From positions 2,356,001 to 2,420,000 of the forward strand of contig JACCLO010000012.1 in assembly GCA_029448655.1 (NCBI GenBank): a stretch of 64,000 nucleotides of DNA. The letters run 5' to 3'. The DNA comes from Wolfiporia cocos. Taxonomy: Eukaryota > Basidiomycota > Agaricomycetes > Polyporales > Phaeolaceae. A model generated the notes under the pieces. It was not told where the DNA came from. It made no database searches and saw nothing but the letters and a program-made list of their open reading frames with translations. Within the stretch, counting starts at the first letter, position 1, and every line of letters begins with the position of its first letter. A program made the position numbers and the translations under genes. Positions 1 to 10,470 of the stretch are shown here, piece by piece.

Positions 1-3000
1 CAGGATTATCGATATCTGAACGAAGGGACGATAAAGAACGTCTATCCCTTGCCACTAATCTCAGAACTCCTGGAAAAACTAAAAGGAGCAAAGGTCTTCA
101 CAAAAATGGACCTTAGAGCGGGATACAACAATGTGCGAATCAAAAAGGGAGACGAATGGAAAGCGGCCTTCAAAACAAACCGAGGGTTGTACGAGCCCAC
201 GGTTATGTTTTTCGGATTGTGCAATGCACCCGGGACTTTCCAAGCAATGATGAACGAAATCCTGAAGGAAGAAATCCTCGAAGGATGGGTGCTTGTTTAC
301 ATGGACGACATCCTCATTTTCTCAGAAAACGAGAAAGTGCACAAGGAACGAGAACGGCGGATCCTTCAGAGATTGGTGGATAACCATCTCTTTGTGAAAC
401 CCGAGAAATGCGCCTTCGGTGTCGACAGAGTCGAATTTCTGGGACTAGTCATCACCCCAGGAAATATCCAGATGGACCCAGCGAAACTCAAAGGGATTAA
501 GGAGTGGCCGACTCCCCGGAACCTTAAGGAAGTCAGATCCTTCCTAGGATTTGCGAACTTCTATCGGAAATTTATCGACCACTACTCTACGCACGCCCGA
601 CCCTTGGTAGACCTCACAAAAACGGTCACGGGGACAGGATTCCAATGGACGAAGAAAGAACAGAAAGCATTCGAGTTCATGAAAGAAGCATTCACGACGG
701 CGCCCGCACTAGGGACGCCGGACAAGGAGAAACCGTTCATCCTTGAAACAGACGCATCTCAGTTCGCCACAGGAGCAGTACTGAAACAGACAGATGAAAC
801 AGGGTGCGAACGGCCGGTGGGATATCTCTCACAATCCCTGACATCAACAGAACGGAACTACGAGATCTACGATCGCGAACTACTCGGAATAGTCCGAGCA
901 TTAGAAGAATGGCGACACCTGTTAGAAGGAGCACCGCATCGGATCTTGATCCGAAGCGATCATCAGAACCTGACCTACTGGAGAAGCGCACAGCGCCTAA
1001 ATCGGCGACAAGCGAGATGGCATCTATTCCTTTCGCAATTCGACCTGAAATTACAGCACGTCCCCGGAAGGAAACTAGTCATGGCCGACACGCTTTCCAG
1101 GTTGTACCACCTAGACGAAAGCAACGAAGACAACGAGGGAATCACCATGATTCCAGACGAACTCGTCGTCCACGCAATCCAGATCCCGATCATCGATCGA
1201 ATCAAGAACGCCCACGATCTAGATGAATCTGCGGAACAGGCGATCCGCGCCTTAGAAGGCACAGGCAAATTCCCCGCGAGAACCACCGCGGATGAATGGC
1301 AATGAACGGATGGGATACTGCTCTACAGAGGCAGGATGTACGTGCCAAGAGACGAGGGCCTTCGACGGGACGTCATCTCAAAATACCATGACACGATCCC
1401 GGCCGGACACCCTGGGATCTGGGGTACAACAGTACAGGTTAAGACCCATTTTTGGTGGCCCGACATGGGAACAATGATAGCGGAATACGTCCGGGGCTGT
1501 GCAATCTGTCAACAGATGAAACCTGATAGGAATCCGCTGAAACCCCCTTTGCAGCCAATACCGACACGGGAAGACGCCCTCCCCTTCTCACAGTGCTCGG
1601 TCGACTTTGTCACCGACCTGCCAAGAGTCGGAAAGTACGACTCCATGATGGTGATTGTCGACCATGGCCTATCCAAGGCCATCTCTCTCACCCCATGCGA
1701 CAAAACGATCACGAGCGAAGGGGCCGCAGAAATATTTCACCAAAAAATCTACTCGCTATATGGCATCCCCCGAAAAATTATTTCAGACAGAGGGCCACAG
1801 TTTGCATCAAAACTTTTCAAGGAATTATGCAAGTTGCAGGGAACAGAATCAGCAATGAGTACGGCGTACCATCCACAGACTGACGGACAGACAGAAAGAA
1901 TGAATCAACAGATCGAAGTGTACCTGCGCATCTATTGCATGAACGACCCATTCCAATGGGTACAACGACTGCCTGACGTCGAATTTGCGCACAACACCAG
2001 ACGAACCGAAAACCGGCCAGCGCCACTCGAAATAATCCTAGGATATGTCCCGAGAGGATTCCCAGATTATGACCGAGTAGGAAACGTCCCGGCCGCTGTC
2101 GACAGGATCAAGAAGATCAAAGAGGCGCGAAAGATGGCATTCATCGCGCATGAATTAGCCCAGAAAAGAATGGCAGGGAGGTTCCTCAGAGAACTGCCGA
2201 AGCTTGAGAAAGGGGATAAGGTCTGGCTCGACGCAAGGAACCTAACAATCCCCTACGAATCTAACAAGCTGGCACCAAAAAGAGAAGGACCCTTCACCAT
2301 CACAGAAAAGATGGGACCCACGACATACCGGCTGCAGTTACCAACAAGCTGGAAAGTTCACCCGGTATTCCACGCCGCCTTACTAAAACCATTCAAAGAA
2401 ACAAGGGCGCACGGACCCAATTACTTACGGCCGCCACCTGATATCATCAAGGGACAGGAAGAATACGAGGTCGAAGCCATCTTGGCTGATAGATGGAAGG
2501 GAAAGAAGCATCAATACTTCGTCAAATGGAAAGGCTATGCCACGGCCGACAACTCATGGGAAGACGAGGCGAACTTGGAGCATTCCAGGGAACTGATAAA
2601 AGGCTACCACAGGACGAGGGTCAGGACAACCCCGACACTCGAAAATAAGACAGTAATAGTATGTCGACGACTCGCCACCAGCTCCCCCGCCGTACCGCGA
2701 CCCCCGGTGACGCAGATCGTCGAGAAGGCCGACCGCGAGGTACGCCACCAAGAAGGTATTCCCCCCAGCATCTACAGATTAGACACGCCCTCCTCTGGTA
2801 CAGGGCCGAGGGACCTTTTGCTGGCCGAGCCGATGGCTGGTCGGCCCTCTTCGACATCGCGCAGGACCTCACCCACATATACAGCTCGTACCAGAACATC
2901 ACCGAGGACCTCGTCCGAATGGAGGGGCAGATCAGAGCGCAGAGAGAGGGACTCGAGTTACTCACCGACAGACTTATCGACCGATTGGCCGCCACTACAA

Positions 3001-3765
3001 CGGCCCGACTACGACACGCGCTCAACGACTTCGAGGATCGCGAGCACGTTACTCCCAATCGACCCGAATACACACCACGACCCGCCCGCTTTTTCACCCC
3101 CGACGAACGACGCCGAGTTGCAAGGCCGTTTGATTTTATGGAGGGCGATAGAGTATTATTTCCTCTGCCTACCGAGACTCAGAGAGCCCGCCGAACAGGA
3201 GTTAGAAACCCGACGCCACGTATTTCTGGTATGGGAGGCAACGGGAGACGTGAACCACCTGCACGCCCGACAAGCCCTCGGGCTACCCCAGCGCGACAGC
3301 GAAGAGCGAATAGCACGCCGCCTATTCGACGATCTCCGTCGGTGCAGAGCATTACCCGCGAGGAGTTTGAGCGAGGTGCGAGGGAGCACGAACGAGACAC
3401 CGCCTCCCTACCCACATGGGCCGCACGGAACCTTCACCGAGCCGCACACCACTGGAGGTATCAACATAACGAATACCTCCGCGATATCCCTTCCCTACGG
3501 GTACCAGCGAGGCCCTCACCTGAGCAGCCGTGTCGACAATGTGGCTCCGCCAACCACTGGATCCTCGACTGTCCCGACTATATTTGCAGAACTTGTGGGC
3601 TCAATCAACCAGGTCATCGACAGAATGAATGCCGCCAACACTTCGTATGGCGAACTCCTACGACCCCGTCCCTCAGCGGAAACGGCGACATTTACAACGA
3701 ACAAGACGCCGAGGCGCTCTGAAGAGGGGAACTTGGGAGATTCGTCGAGGCCGACGAACGCCTAG
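1..3765 (+). pseudogene. Ty3/gypsy chromovirus Pol (copy 1), 5' end outside window, one in-frame stop
   Basis: The frame is open from base 1 (window edge) to TAA/TAG-type stop at 3765 except for a single TGA at 1303-1305, where element A's copy has CAA (Gln). Order seen: RT core with YMDD (VLVYMDDILIF near nt 290-325), RNase H (ETDASQFATGA), integrase HHCC zinc finger (HDTIPAGH ... CAICQQ), DDE core (SVDFVTDL, ISDRGPQF, GQTERMNQ), then a chromodomain (EVEAILADRWKGKK) near nt 2465-2590. Downstream of the chromodomain the frame stays open for another ~1.1 kb over ORF3. Product role by family: reverse transcription and integration of the element. PR and dUTPase would lie upstream of the window. 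About 95% identical by eye to the Pol of element A, in opposite orientation. The nonsense codon makes this copy probably non-autonomous. Confidence 0.93.
2661..3722 (+). CDS. ORF3: zinc-knuckle protein overlapping the Pol tail (copy 1)
   Basis: A 353-codon ORF in the -1 frame relative to Pol, starting about 70 nt after the chromodomain coding region and ending 54 nt before the 3' LTR. The N-terminal two thirds are Arg-rich with a predicted helical stretch (AQDLTHIYSSYQNITEDLV). The C-terminus has one canonical CCHC knuckle (CRQCGSANHWILDC, C-x2-C-x4-H-x4-C) directly followed by a variant knuckle (CRTCGLNQPGHRQNEC, C-x2-C-x6-H-x4-C). Zinc knuckles are the nucleic-acid-binding signature of nucleocapsid proteins, normally at the Gag C-terminus and 5' of pol; here they are 3' of pol in a separate frame. 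Start chosen at the first ATG common to both copies. Both this frame and the Pol frame stay open over ~1 kb, so expression mode (frameshift, reinitiation or spliced RNA) is unknown. Confidence 0.7.
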   Translation: MSTTRHQLPRRTATPGDADRREGRPRGTPPRRYSPQHLQIRHALLWYRAEGPFAGRADGWSALFDIAQDLTHIYSSYQNITEDLVRMEGQIRAQREGLELLTDRLIDRLAATTTARLRHALNDFEDREHVTPNRPEYTPRPARFFTPDERRRVARPFDFMEGDRVLFPLPTETQRARRTGVRNPTPRISGMGGNGRREPPARPTSPRATPARQRRANSTPPIRRSPSVQSITREEFERGAREHERDTASLPTWAARNLHRAAHHWRYQHNEYLRDIPSLRVPARPSPEQPCRQCGSANHWILDCPDYICRTCGLNQPGHRQNECRQHFVWRTPTTPSLSGNGDIYNEQDAEAL

Positions 3766-3776
3766 GGAGGGGCTGA
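3764..3776 (+). other. Polypurine tract of copy 1
   Basis: Purine run AGGGAGGGGC just before the 3' LTR. It is the expected primer for plus-strand DNA synthesis. The reverse complement of the same run flanks the 3' LTR of element A at 5707-5720. Confidence 0.75.
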
Positions 3777-4482
3777 TGTTACGATTATTTTGATTTTTCG
3801 AATATCTGCAGAACTCACCACCGGTCGAATACGATACAGGGACTTGTTGCGCAACCAACCCCCCTGGCTACTCGTGACTCTACTGGGTGTATCCCCAGTT
3901 GTACTAGTCTGTAAGACGTGTTTCATCGTTGGCAGATCCAACTCTGTCGCAGTTTCATGTTCATCGTTTATTAGCTGATAGATGGCGTTCAACCGCCATC
4001 ATTCCTATCTATCGTCTCAGATATATCACTACATACTTATCAAACGTCTGGTACTATAGCGTAGATAGTAGCGGTGACATCTGGGACAGGCTTGACCCCT
4101 GAAAGCTAACGTAGTATATAAACTCATGTACTTACTGTCGAAGCTCTTCAGCTCGACCTTGTTGTATAAACAAGAAGTCTTATACTCGTTCTCAAACGTA
4201 GGAAACTACGCTCAGTATTTCTCTCGAGCAACCGAACGACTAAGCCCTCGAAGTGCACACTGACTTCTTGGACTTAGGCGAGTCTTATATTCTATTCGAC
4301 TCGCACTTAAACAGATTATATCCTCTAACGCGTATTGGATATTAACCGATCTCCTAAGAACTCCACTTAGGACCCGAAGGCATCTAACGAGTATTTGCCT
4401 TGCATACGGCGACGTGCCCACGTGCAGAAGAACGATCTATATTCGCGACTCGAATATACGAACGGGTATTCGACCCGTAACA
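3777..4482 (+). repeat. 3' LTR of copy 1 (706 bp)
   Basis: Bounded by perfect 7-bp inverted ends TGTTACG/CGTAACA and homologous to the LTRs at 5001-5706, 5995-6701 and 23117-23824. It contains a TATA box (TATATAAA, 4115-4122). The motif AGCTCGACCTT (4150-4160), about 35 bp downstream of that box, marks the likely 5' end of the transcript. The opposite (5') LTR lies outside the window. The target duplication after the LTR should be CTGGG (4483-4487). Confidence 0.92.
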
Positions 4483-5000
4483 CTGGGGCTGGACGAGGAT
4501 TCGGAGGCTGCATTTTCTTGCCGGCCTTGGGCAGAAAACCCCTTGGCGTTTCTTGGCGCATCACCGAAAAGTGATGGATGCAGATTAGAGTGGATCCAAA
4601 GTACCCGAAAAGTAGGAAGTTTGTAGGCTCCACCCCGGTAGCAGTTATAGACTGAATGCCACAGTGGGCGGGGGTCGCTTCCGAAAGAATACAGGGGAAA
4701 TACGATCGCGACTCCACTTTGCGTACTGTAGGAATTCAGTACATACACACTCGTTACGTACACCGCCGGAGACTGGGCTTGGTCGCCCCCGGCATAGGAC
4801 CCTTTCTTTGGACATTGCCGCGAAGAACGCCGTGGCTAGAACGATAAGTCTCCATGCCGCCCTACCATGACTGGTCGCGCGAAGGGCTCAGTGGCACCCA
4901 AAGTCCTAGGGGGAAAAACCGTGCCGCAGATCGAAAGCGGTCACCCCGAAGATGAAACACCACTGGACCCCGAGTACCCCGCAGGCCAGGGGCCGCTATA
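4483..5000. other. 518-bp spacer between copy 1 and element A, probably internal sequence of older element C
   Basis: No coding frame worth calling. The last five bases (CTATA, 4996-5000) are repeated at 23825-23829 as the target duplication of element A. Before A inserted, this stretch was therefore continuous with 23830 onward. I infer it belongs to the non-coding interior of element C. Confidence 0.5.
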
Positions 5001-5706
5001 TGTTACGGGTCGAATACCCGTTCGTATATTCGTGTCGCGAATATAGATCGTTCTTCTGCACGTAGGCACGTCGCCGTATGCAAGGCAAATACTCGTTGGA
5101 TGCCTTCGGGTCCTAAGTGAAGTCCTTAGGAGATCGGTTAATATCCAATACGCGTTAGAGGATATAATCTGTTCGGGTGCGAGTCGAATAGAATATAAGA
5201 CTCGCCTAAGTCCGAGAAGTCAGTGTGCACTTCGAGGACTTAGTCGTTCGGTTGCTCGAGAGAAATACTGAGCGTAGTTTCCTACGTTTGAGAACGAGTA
5301 TAAGACTTCTTGTTTGTACAACAAGGTCGAGCTGAAGAGCCTCGACAGTAAATACATGAGTTTATATACCACGTTGGGTTTTAGGGGTCAAACCCGTCCC
5401 AGATGTCACCGATACTATCTACGCTATAGTACCAAACGTTTGATAGGTATGTAGTGATATTTCTGAGACGATAGATAGGAATGATGGCGGTTGAACGCCA
5501 TCTATCAGTTAATAAATGATGAACACAAAACGGTGGCAGAGTTGGATCTGCCAAAGATGAAACGCGCCCTAGAGACTAGTACAACCGGGGATGCGCCCCG
5601 TAGAGTCACGAGTAGCCAGGGAAGTTGGTTGTGCAACAAGTCCCTGTATCGTATTCGTCCAATGGTGAGTTCTGTCGATATTCGAAAAATTAGAATGACC
5701 GTAACA
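5001..5706 (-). repeat. 3' LTR of element A
   Basis: 706 bp, starting TGTTACGGG and ending ACCGTAACA on the + strand. It is followed at 5707 by the reverse complement of the polypurine tract (CAGCCCCTCCCTAG), so this is the 3' end of a minus-strand element. Almost identical to the LTR at 23117-23824. Confidence 0.93.
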
Positions 5707-5760
5707 TCAGCCCCTCCCTAGACATTCGTCGGCCTCGACGAAATTTACAAGTTCCTCTCC

Positions 5761-7534
5761 TCAGAGTGCCTCGGCGTCCTGCTCGTTGTAGATGTCGCCA
5801 TTCCCACTGAGGGACGGGGTTGTAGGAGTTCGCCATACGAAGTGTTGGCGGCATTCATTCTGTCGATGACCTGGTTGATTGAGCCCACAAGTTCTGCAAA
5901 TATAGTCGGGGCAGTCGAGGATCCAGTGGCTAGCGGATCCGCACTGCCGACAGGGTTGTTCAGGCGAGGGCCTCGCTGGTACCCGTAGGGAAGGTGTTAC
6001 GACTATTTTAATTTTTCGAATATCTGCAGGACTCACCACCGGTCGAATACGATACAGGGACTTGTTGCGCAACCAACTCCCCTGGCTACTCGTGACTCTA
6101 CTGGGCGTATCCCCAGTTGTACTAGTCTATAGGGCGCGTTTCATCGCTGGCAGATCCAACTCTGCCACCGTTTCATGTTCATCGTTTATTAGCTGATAGA
6201 TGGCGTTCAACCGCCATCATTCCTATCTATCGTCTCGGATATATCACTACATACTTATCAAACGTTTGGTACTATAGCGTAGATAGTAGCGGTGACATCT
6301 GGGACAGGCTTGACCCCTGAAAGCTAACGTAGTATATAAACTCATGTATTTACTGTCGAGGCTCTTCAGCTCGACCTTGTTGTATAAACAAGAAGTCTTA
6401 TACTCGTTCTCAAACGTAGGAAACTACGCTCAGTATTTCTCTCGAGCAACCGAACGACTAAGTCCTCGAAGTGCACACTGACTTCTCGGACTTAGGCGAG
6501 TCTTATATTCTATTAGACTCGCATCTGAACAGATTATATCCTCTAACGCGTATTGGATATTATACGATCTCCTAGGAACTTCACCTAGGACTGGAAGGCA
6601 TCTAACGAGTATTTGCCTTGCATACGGCAAACAAGCCTACGTGCAGAAGAACGATCTATATTCGCGACTCGAATATACGCACGGGTATTCGACCCGTAAC
6701 AGAAGGGATATCTCTGAGATATTCGTTGTGTCGGTATCTCCAGTGGTGAGCGGCGCGGTGGAGGTTCCGTTGCGCCCACGTGGGTAAGGAGGCGGTGTCT
6801 CGTTCGTGCTCCCTCGCACCTCGCTCAAACTCCTCGCGGGTAATGCTCTGCACCGATGGAGATCGTCGAATAGGCGGCGTGCTATTCGCTCTTCGCTGTC
6901 GTTCTGGGGTAGCCCTAGGGCTCGTCAGGCGTGCAGGTGGTTCACGTCTCCCGTTGCCTCCCATACCAGGAACACGTGGCGTCGGGTCTCTAACTCCTGT
7001 TCGGCGGGCCCTCTGAGTCTCGGTAGGCAGTGGAAATAATACTCTATCGCCCTCCATAAAATTAAACGGCCTTGCAACTCGGCGTCGTTCGTCGGTGGTG
7101 AAAAAGCGGGCGGGTCGTGGTACATATTCGGGTCGGTTGGGAGCAGTGTGCTCACGATCCTCGAAGTCGTTGAGCGCGTGTCGTAGTCGGGCCGTCGTGG
7201 TGGCGGCCAGTCGGTCGATAAGTCTGTCGGTGAGTAACTCGAGTCTCTCTCTCTGCGATCTGATCTGCCCCTCCATTCGGACGAGGTCCTCGGTGATGTT
7301 CTGGTACGAGCTGTAAACGTGGGTGAGGTCCTGCGCGATGTCGAAGAGGGCCGACCAGCCATCGGCTCGGCCAGCAAAAGGTCCCTCGGCCCTGTACCAG
7401 AGGAGGGCGTGTCTAATCTGTAGATGCTGGGGGGAGTACCTTCTTGGTGGCGTACCTCTCGGTCGGTCTTCTCGACGATCTGCATCGCCGGGGGTCGCGG
7501 TACGGCGGGGAAGCTGGTGGCGAGTCGTCGACAT
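5761..7534 (-). pseudogene. ORF3 zinc-knuckle protein of element A, split by a solo LTR
   Basis: Two pieces: 7534 down to 6702 (start ATG common with copy 1) and 5994 down to 5761. Between them lies a 707-bp LTR plus duplicated GAAGG. The N-terminal piece runs into LTR sequence and stops at 6656 after ~20 foreign residues. The C-terminal piece holds the two zinc knuckles (CRQCGSASHWILDC and CRTCGLNQPGHRQNEC). By chance it is in frame with antisense U3 sequence of the solo LTR, giving a 103-codon ORF (5761-6072). Against copy 1 the shared part has ~16 amino-acid differences in ~285. Family role is as for copy 1: presumed nucleic-acid binding, function unproven. Confidence 0.8.
5995..6701 (+). 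repeat. Solo LTR inserted in element A ORF3
   Basis: 707 bp, TGTTACGAC...CGTAACA, same family as the element A LTRs but in + orientation. It is flanked on both sides by GAAGG (5990-5994 and 6702-6706), a 5-bp target duplication. With no internal sequence, it is the product of LTR-LTR recombination after insertion. It differs from A's own LTRs at many positions, so it came from another copy. Confidence 0.92.
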
Positions 7535-10470
7535 ACTATTACTGTCCTGTTTTCGAGTGTCGGGGTTGTCCTGACTCTCGTCCTGTGGTAGTCTTTTATC
7601 AGTTCCTTGGAGTGCTCCAAGTTCGCCTCGTCTTCCCATGAGTTGTCGGCCGTGGCATAGCCTTTCCATTTGACAAAGTACTGGTGTTTCTTTCCTTTCC
7701 ATCTATCAGCCAAGATGGCTTCGACCTCGTATTCTTCCTGTCCCTTGATGATATCAGGTGGCGGCCGTAAGTAATTGGGTCCGTGCACCCTTGTTTCTTT
7801 GAATGGTTTTAGTAAGGCGGCGTGGAATACCGGATGAACCTTCCAGCTCGTTGGTAACTGTAGCCGGTATGTCGTGGGTCCCATCTTTTCTGTGATGGTG
7901 AAGGGTCCTTCTCTTTTCGGTGCCAGCTTGTTAGATTCGTAGGGGATTGTTAGGTTCCTTGCGTCGAGCCAGACCTTATCCCCTTTCTCAAGCTTCGGCA
8001 GTTCTCTGAGGAACCTCCCTGCCATTCTTTTCTGGGCTAATTCATGCGCGATGAATGCCATCTTTCGCGCCTCTTTGATCTTCTTGATCCTGTCAACGGC
8101 GGCCGGGACGTTCCCTACTCGGTCATAATCTGGGAATCCTCTCGGGACGTATCCTAGGATTATTTCGAGTGGCGCTGGCCGGTTTTCGGTTCGTCTGGTG
8201 TTGTGCGCAAATTCGACGTCTGGTAGTCGTTGTACCCATTGAAATGGGTCGTTCATGCAATAGATGCGGAGGTACACTTCGATCTGTTGATTCATTCTTT
8301 CTGTCTGTCCGTCGGTCTGCGGATGGTACGCCGTACTCATTGCTGATTCCGTTCCCTGCAGCTTGCATAATTCCTTGAAAAGCCTTGATGCAAACTGCGG
8401 CCCTCTGTCTGAAATGATTTTTCGGGGGATGCCATATAGCGAGTAGATTTTTCGGTGAAATATTTCTGCGGCCCCTTCGCTCGTGATCGTTTTGTCGCAT
8501 GGGGTGAGAGAGATGGCCTTGGATAGGCCATGGTCGACAATCACCATCATGGAGTCATACTTTCCGACTCTTGGCAGGTCGGTGACAAAATCAACCGAGC
8601 ACTGTGAGAAGGGGAGGGCGTCTTCCCGTGTCGGTATTGGTTGCAAAGGGGGTTTCAGCGGATTTCTATCAAGTTTCATCTGTTGACAGATTGCACAGCC
8701 TCGGACGTATTCCGCTATCATTGTTCCCATGTCGGGCCACCAAAAATGGGTCTTAACCTGTACTGTTGTACCCCAGATTCCAGGGTGTCCGGCCGGGATC
8801 GTGTCGTGGTATTTTGAGATGATGTCCCGTCGAAGGCCCTCGTCCCTTGGCACGTACATCCTGTCCTTGTAGAGCAGTATCCCGTCCGTTTGTTGCCATT
8901 CCTCTGCGGTGGTTTTTGCGGGGAACTCGCCTGTGCCCCCTAGAGCGCGGATCGCCTGTTCCGCAGATTCATCTCGATCGTCGGCGTTCTTGATTCGATC
9001 GATGATCGGGATCTGGATCGCGTGGATGACGAGTTCATCGGGGATCATGGTGATTCCCTCGTTGTCTTCGTTGCTTTCGTCTAGGTGATACAACCTGGAC
9101 AATGTGTCGGCCATGACGAGTTTCCTTCCGGGGACGTGTTGTAACTTTAGGTCGAATTGTGAGAGGAATAGATGCCATCTCGCTTGTCGCCGATTTAGGC
9201 GCTGTGCGCTTCTCCAGTAGGTCAGGTTCTGATGATCGCTTCGGATCAAGATCCGATGCGGTGCTCCTTCTAACAGATGCCGCCATTCTTCTAAGGCTCG
9301 GACTATTCCGAGTAGCTCGCGATCGTAGATTTCATAGTTCCGTTCTGTAGATGTCAGGGACTGTGAGAGATATCCCACTGGTCGTTCGCGCCCTGTTTCA
9401 TCTATCTGTTTTAGCACTGCTCCTGTGGCGAACTGAGATGCGTCGGTTTCGAGGATGAACGGTTTCTCCTTGTCTGGTGTTCCTAGTGCGGGTGCCGTCG
9501 TGAATGCCTTCTTCATGAATTCGAATGCTCTCTGTTCTTTCTCCGTCCATTGGAACCCCGTCCCCGTGACCGTTTTTGTGAGGTCTACCAGGGGTCGGGC
9601 GTGCGTAGAATAGTGATCGATAAATTTCCGATAGAAGTTTGCGAATCCTAAGAAGGATCTGACTTCTCTGAGATTTCGAGGAGTCGGCCACTCCTTAATC
9701 CCCTTGAGTTTCGCTGGGTCCATCTGGATGTTCCCTGGGGTGATGACTAATCCCAGAAATTCGACTCTGTCGACACCGAAGGCGCATTTCTCGGGTTTCA
9801 CAAAGAGATGGTTATCCGCCAATCTCTGAAGGATCCGCCGTTCCCATTCCGTGTGTACTTTCTCGTTTTCTGAGAAAATGAGGATGTCGTCCATATAAAC
9901 AAGCACCCATCCTTCGAGGATTTCTTCTTTCAAGATTTCGTTCATCATTGCTTGGAAGGTCCCGGGTGCATTGCACAATCCGAAAAACATAACCGTGGGC
10001 TCGTACAACCCTCGGTTTGTTTTGAAGGCCGCTTTCCATTCGTCTCCCTTTTTGATTCGCACGTTGTTGTATCCCGCTCTAAGGTCCATTTTTGTGAAGA
10101 CCTTTGCCCCTTTTAGCTTTTCCAGGAGTTCTGAGATCAGTGGCAAGGGATAGACGTTCTTTATCGTTCCTTCGTTCAGATATCGATAATCTTGACAGGG
10201 TCGCAGGCCGCTGTCTTTCTTTGGGACGAAAAAGAATGGTGACGCCATCGGGGATTTTGAAGGGACTATGAAACCTTTTGCCAGGTTTTCTTTCAGGAAT
10301 TCGTCTAGCGCCTGTTGTTCTTTGGGTGAGAGTGCGTAGACTTTGCAGTCTTTCGGCACGAAATCGGGTTTTAATTCGATGGCGTGGTCCCATGGTCTCG
10401 ATGGGGGGAACGCTGCTGCGGACTCCTTACTGAACACCTTGGCGAAGTCCAGTAGGTGTTTCGGGACCAT
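6925..10470 (-). CDS. Element A Pol: RT-RNase H-integrase-chromodomain
   Basis: 1181 codons from the first ATG; the frame is open upstream to about 10597, in -1 phase to the PR-dUTPase frame, so the ATG need not be the true start. RT begins around KDSGLRPCQDYRYLNEGTI and has VLVYMDDILIF. RNase H has ETDASQFATGAVLK and DREL. Integrase has the HHCC finger (HDTIPAGH, CAICQQ) and DDE core (SVDFVTDL, ISDRGPQF, GQTERMNQ). The chromodomain is EVEAILADRWKGKK...SWEDEANLEHS. In this copy the frame closes at 6925 where copy 1 has CGA (CGA to TGA), while ORF3 in the other frame stays open. Role by family: cDNA synthesis and chromatin-guided integration. Confidence 0.93.
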   Translation of the reverse strand: MVPKHLLDFAKVFSKESAAAFPPSRPWDHAIELKPDFVPKDCKVYALSPKEQQALDEFLKENLAKGFIVPSKSPMASPFFFVPKKDSGLRPCQDYRYLNEGTIKNVYPLPLISELLEKLKGAKVFTKMDLRAGYNNVRIKKGDEWKAAFKTNRGLYEPTVMFFGLCNAPGTFQAMMNEILKEEILEGWVLVYMDDILIFSENEKVHTEWERRILQRLADNHLFVKPEKCAFGVDRVEFLGLVITPGNIQMDPAKLKGIKEWPTPRNLREVRSFLGFANFYRKFIDHYSTHARPLVDLTKTVTGTGFQWTEKEQRAFEFMKKAFTTAPALGTPDKEKPFILETDASQFATGAVLKQIDETGRERPVGYLSQSLTSTERNYEIYDRELLGIVRALEEWRHLLEGAPHRILIRSDHQNLTYWRSAQRLNRRQARWHLFLSQFDLKLQHVPGRKLVMADTLSRLYHLDESNEDNEGITMIPDELVIHAIQIPIIDRIKNADDRDESAEQAIRALGGTGEFPAKTTAEEWQQTDGILLYKDRMYVPRDEGLRRDIISKYHDTIPAGHPGIWGTTVQVKTHFWWPDMGTMIAEYVRGCAICQQMKLDRNPLKPPLQPIPTREDALPFSQCSVDFVTDLPRVGKYDSMMVIVDHGLSKAISLTPCDKTITSEGAAEIFHRKIYSLYGIPRKIISDRGPQFASRLFKELCKLQGTESAMSTAYHPQTDGQTERMNQQIEVYLRIYCMNDPFQWVQRLPDVEFAHNTRRTENRPAPLEIILGYVPRGFPDYDRVGNVPAAVDRIKKIKEARKMAFIAHELAQKRMAGRFLRELPKLEKGDKVWLDARNLTIPYESNKLAPKREGPFTITEKMGPTTYRLQLPTSWKVHPVFHAALLKPFKETRVHGPNYLRPPPDIIKGQEEYEVEAILADRWKGKKHQYFVKWKGYATADNSWEDEANLEHSKELIKDYHRTRVRTTPTLENRTVIVCRRLATSFPAVPRPPAMQIVEKTDREVRHQEGTPPSIYRLDTPSSGTGPRDLLLAEPMAGRPSSTSRRTSPTFTARTRTSPRTSSEWRGRSDRRERDSSYSPTDLSTDWPPPRRPDYDTRSTTSRIVSTLLPTDPNMYHDPPAFSPPTNDAELQGRLILWRAIEYYFHCLPRLRGPAEQELETRRHVFLVWEATGDVNHLHA

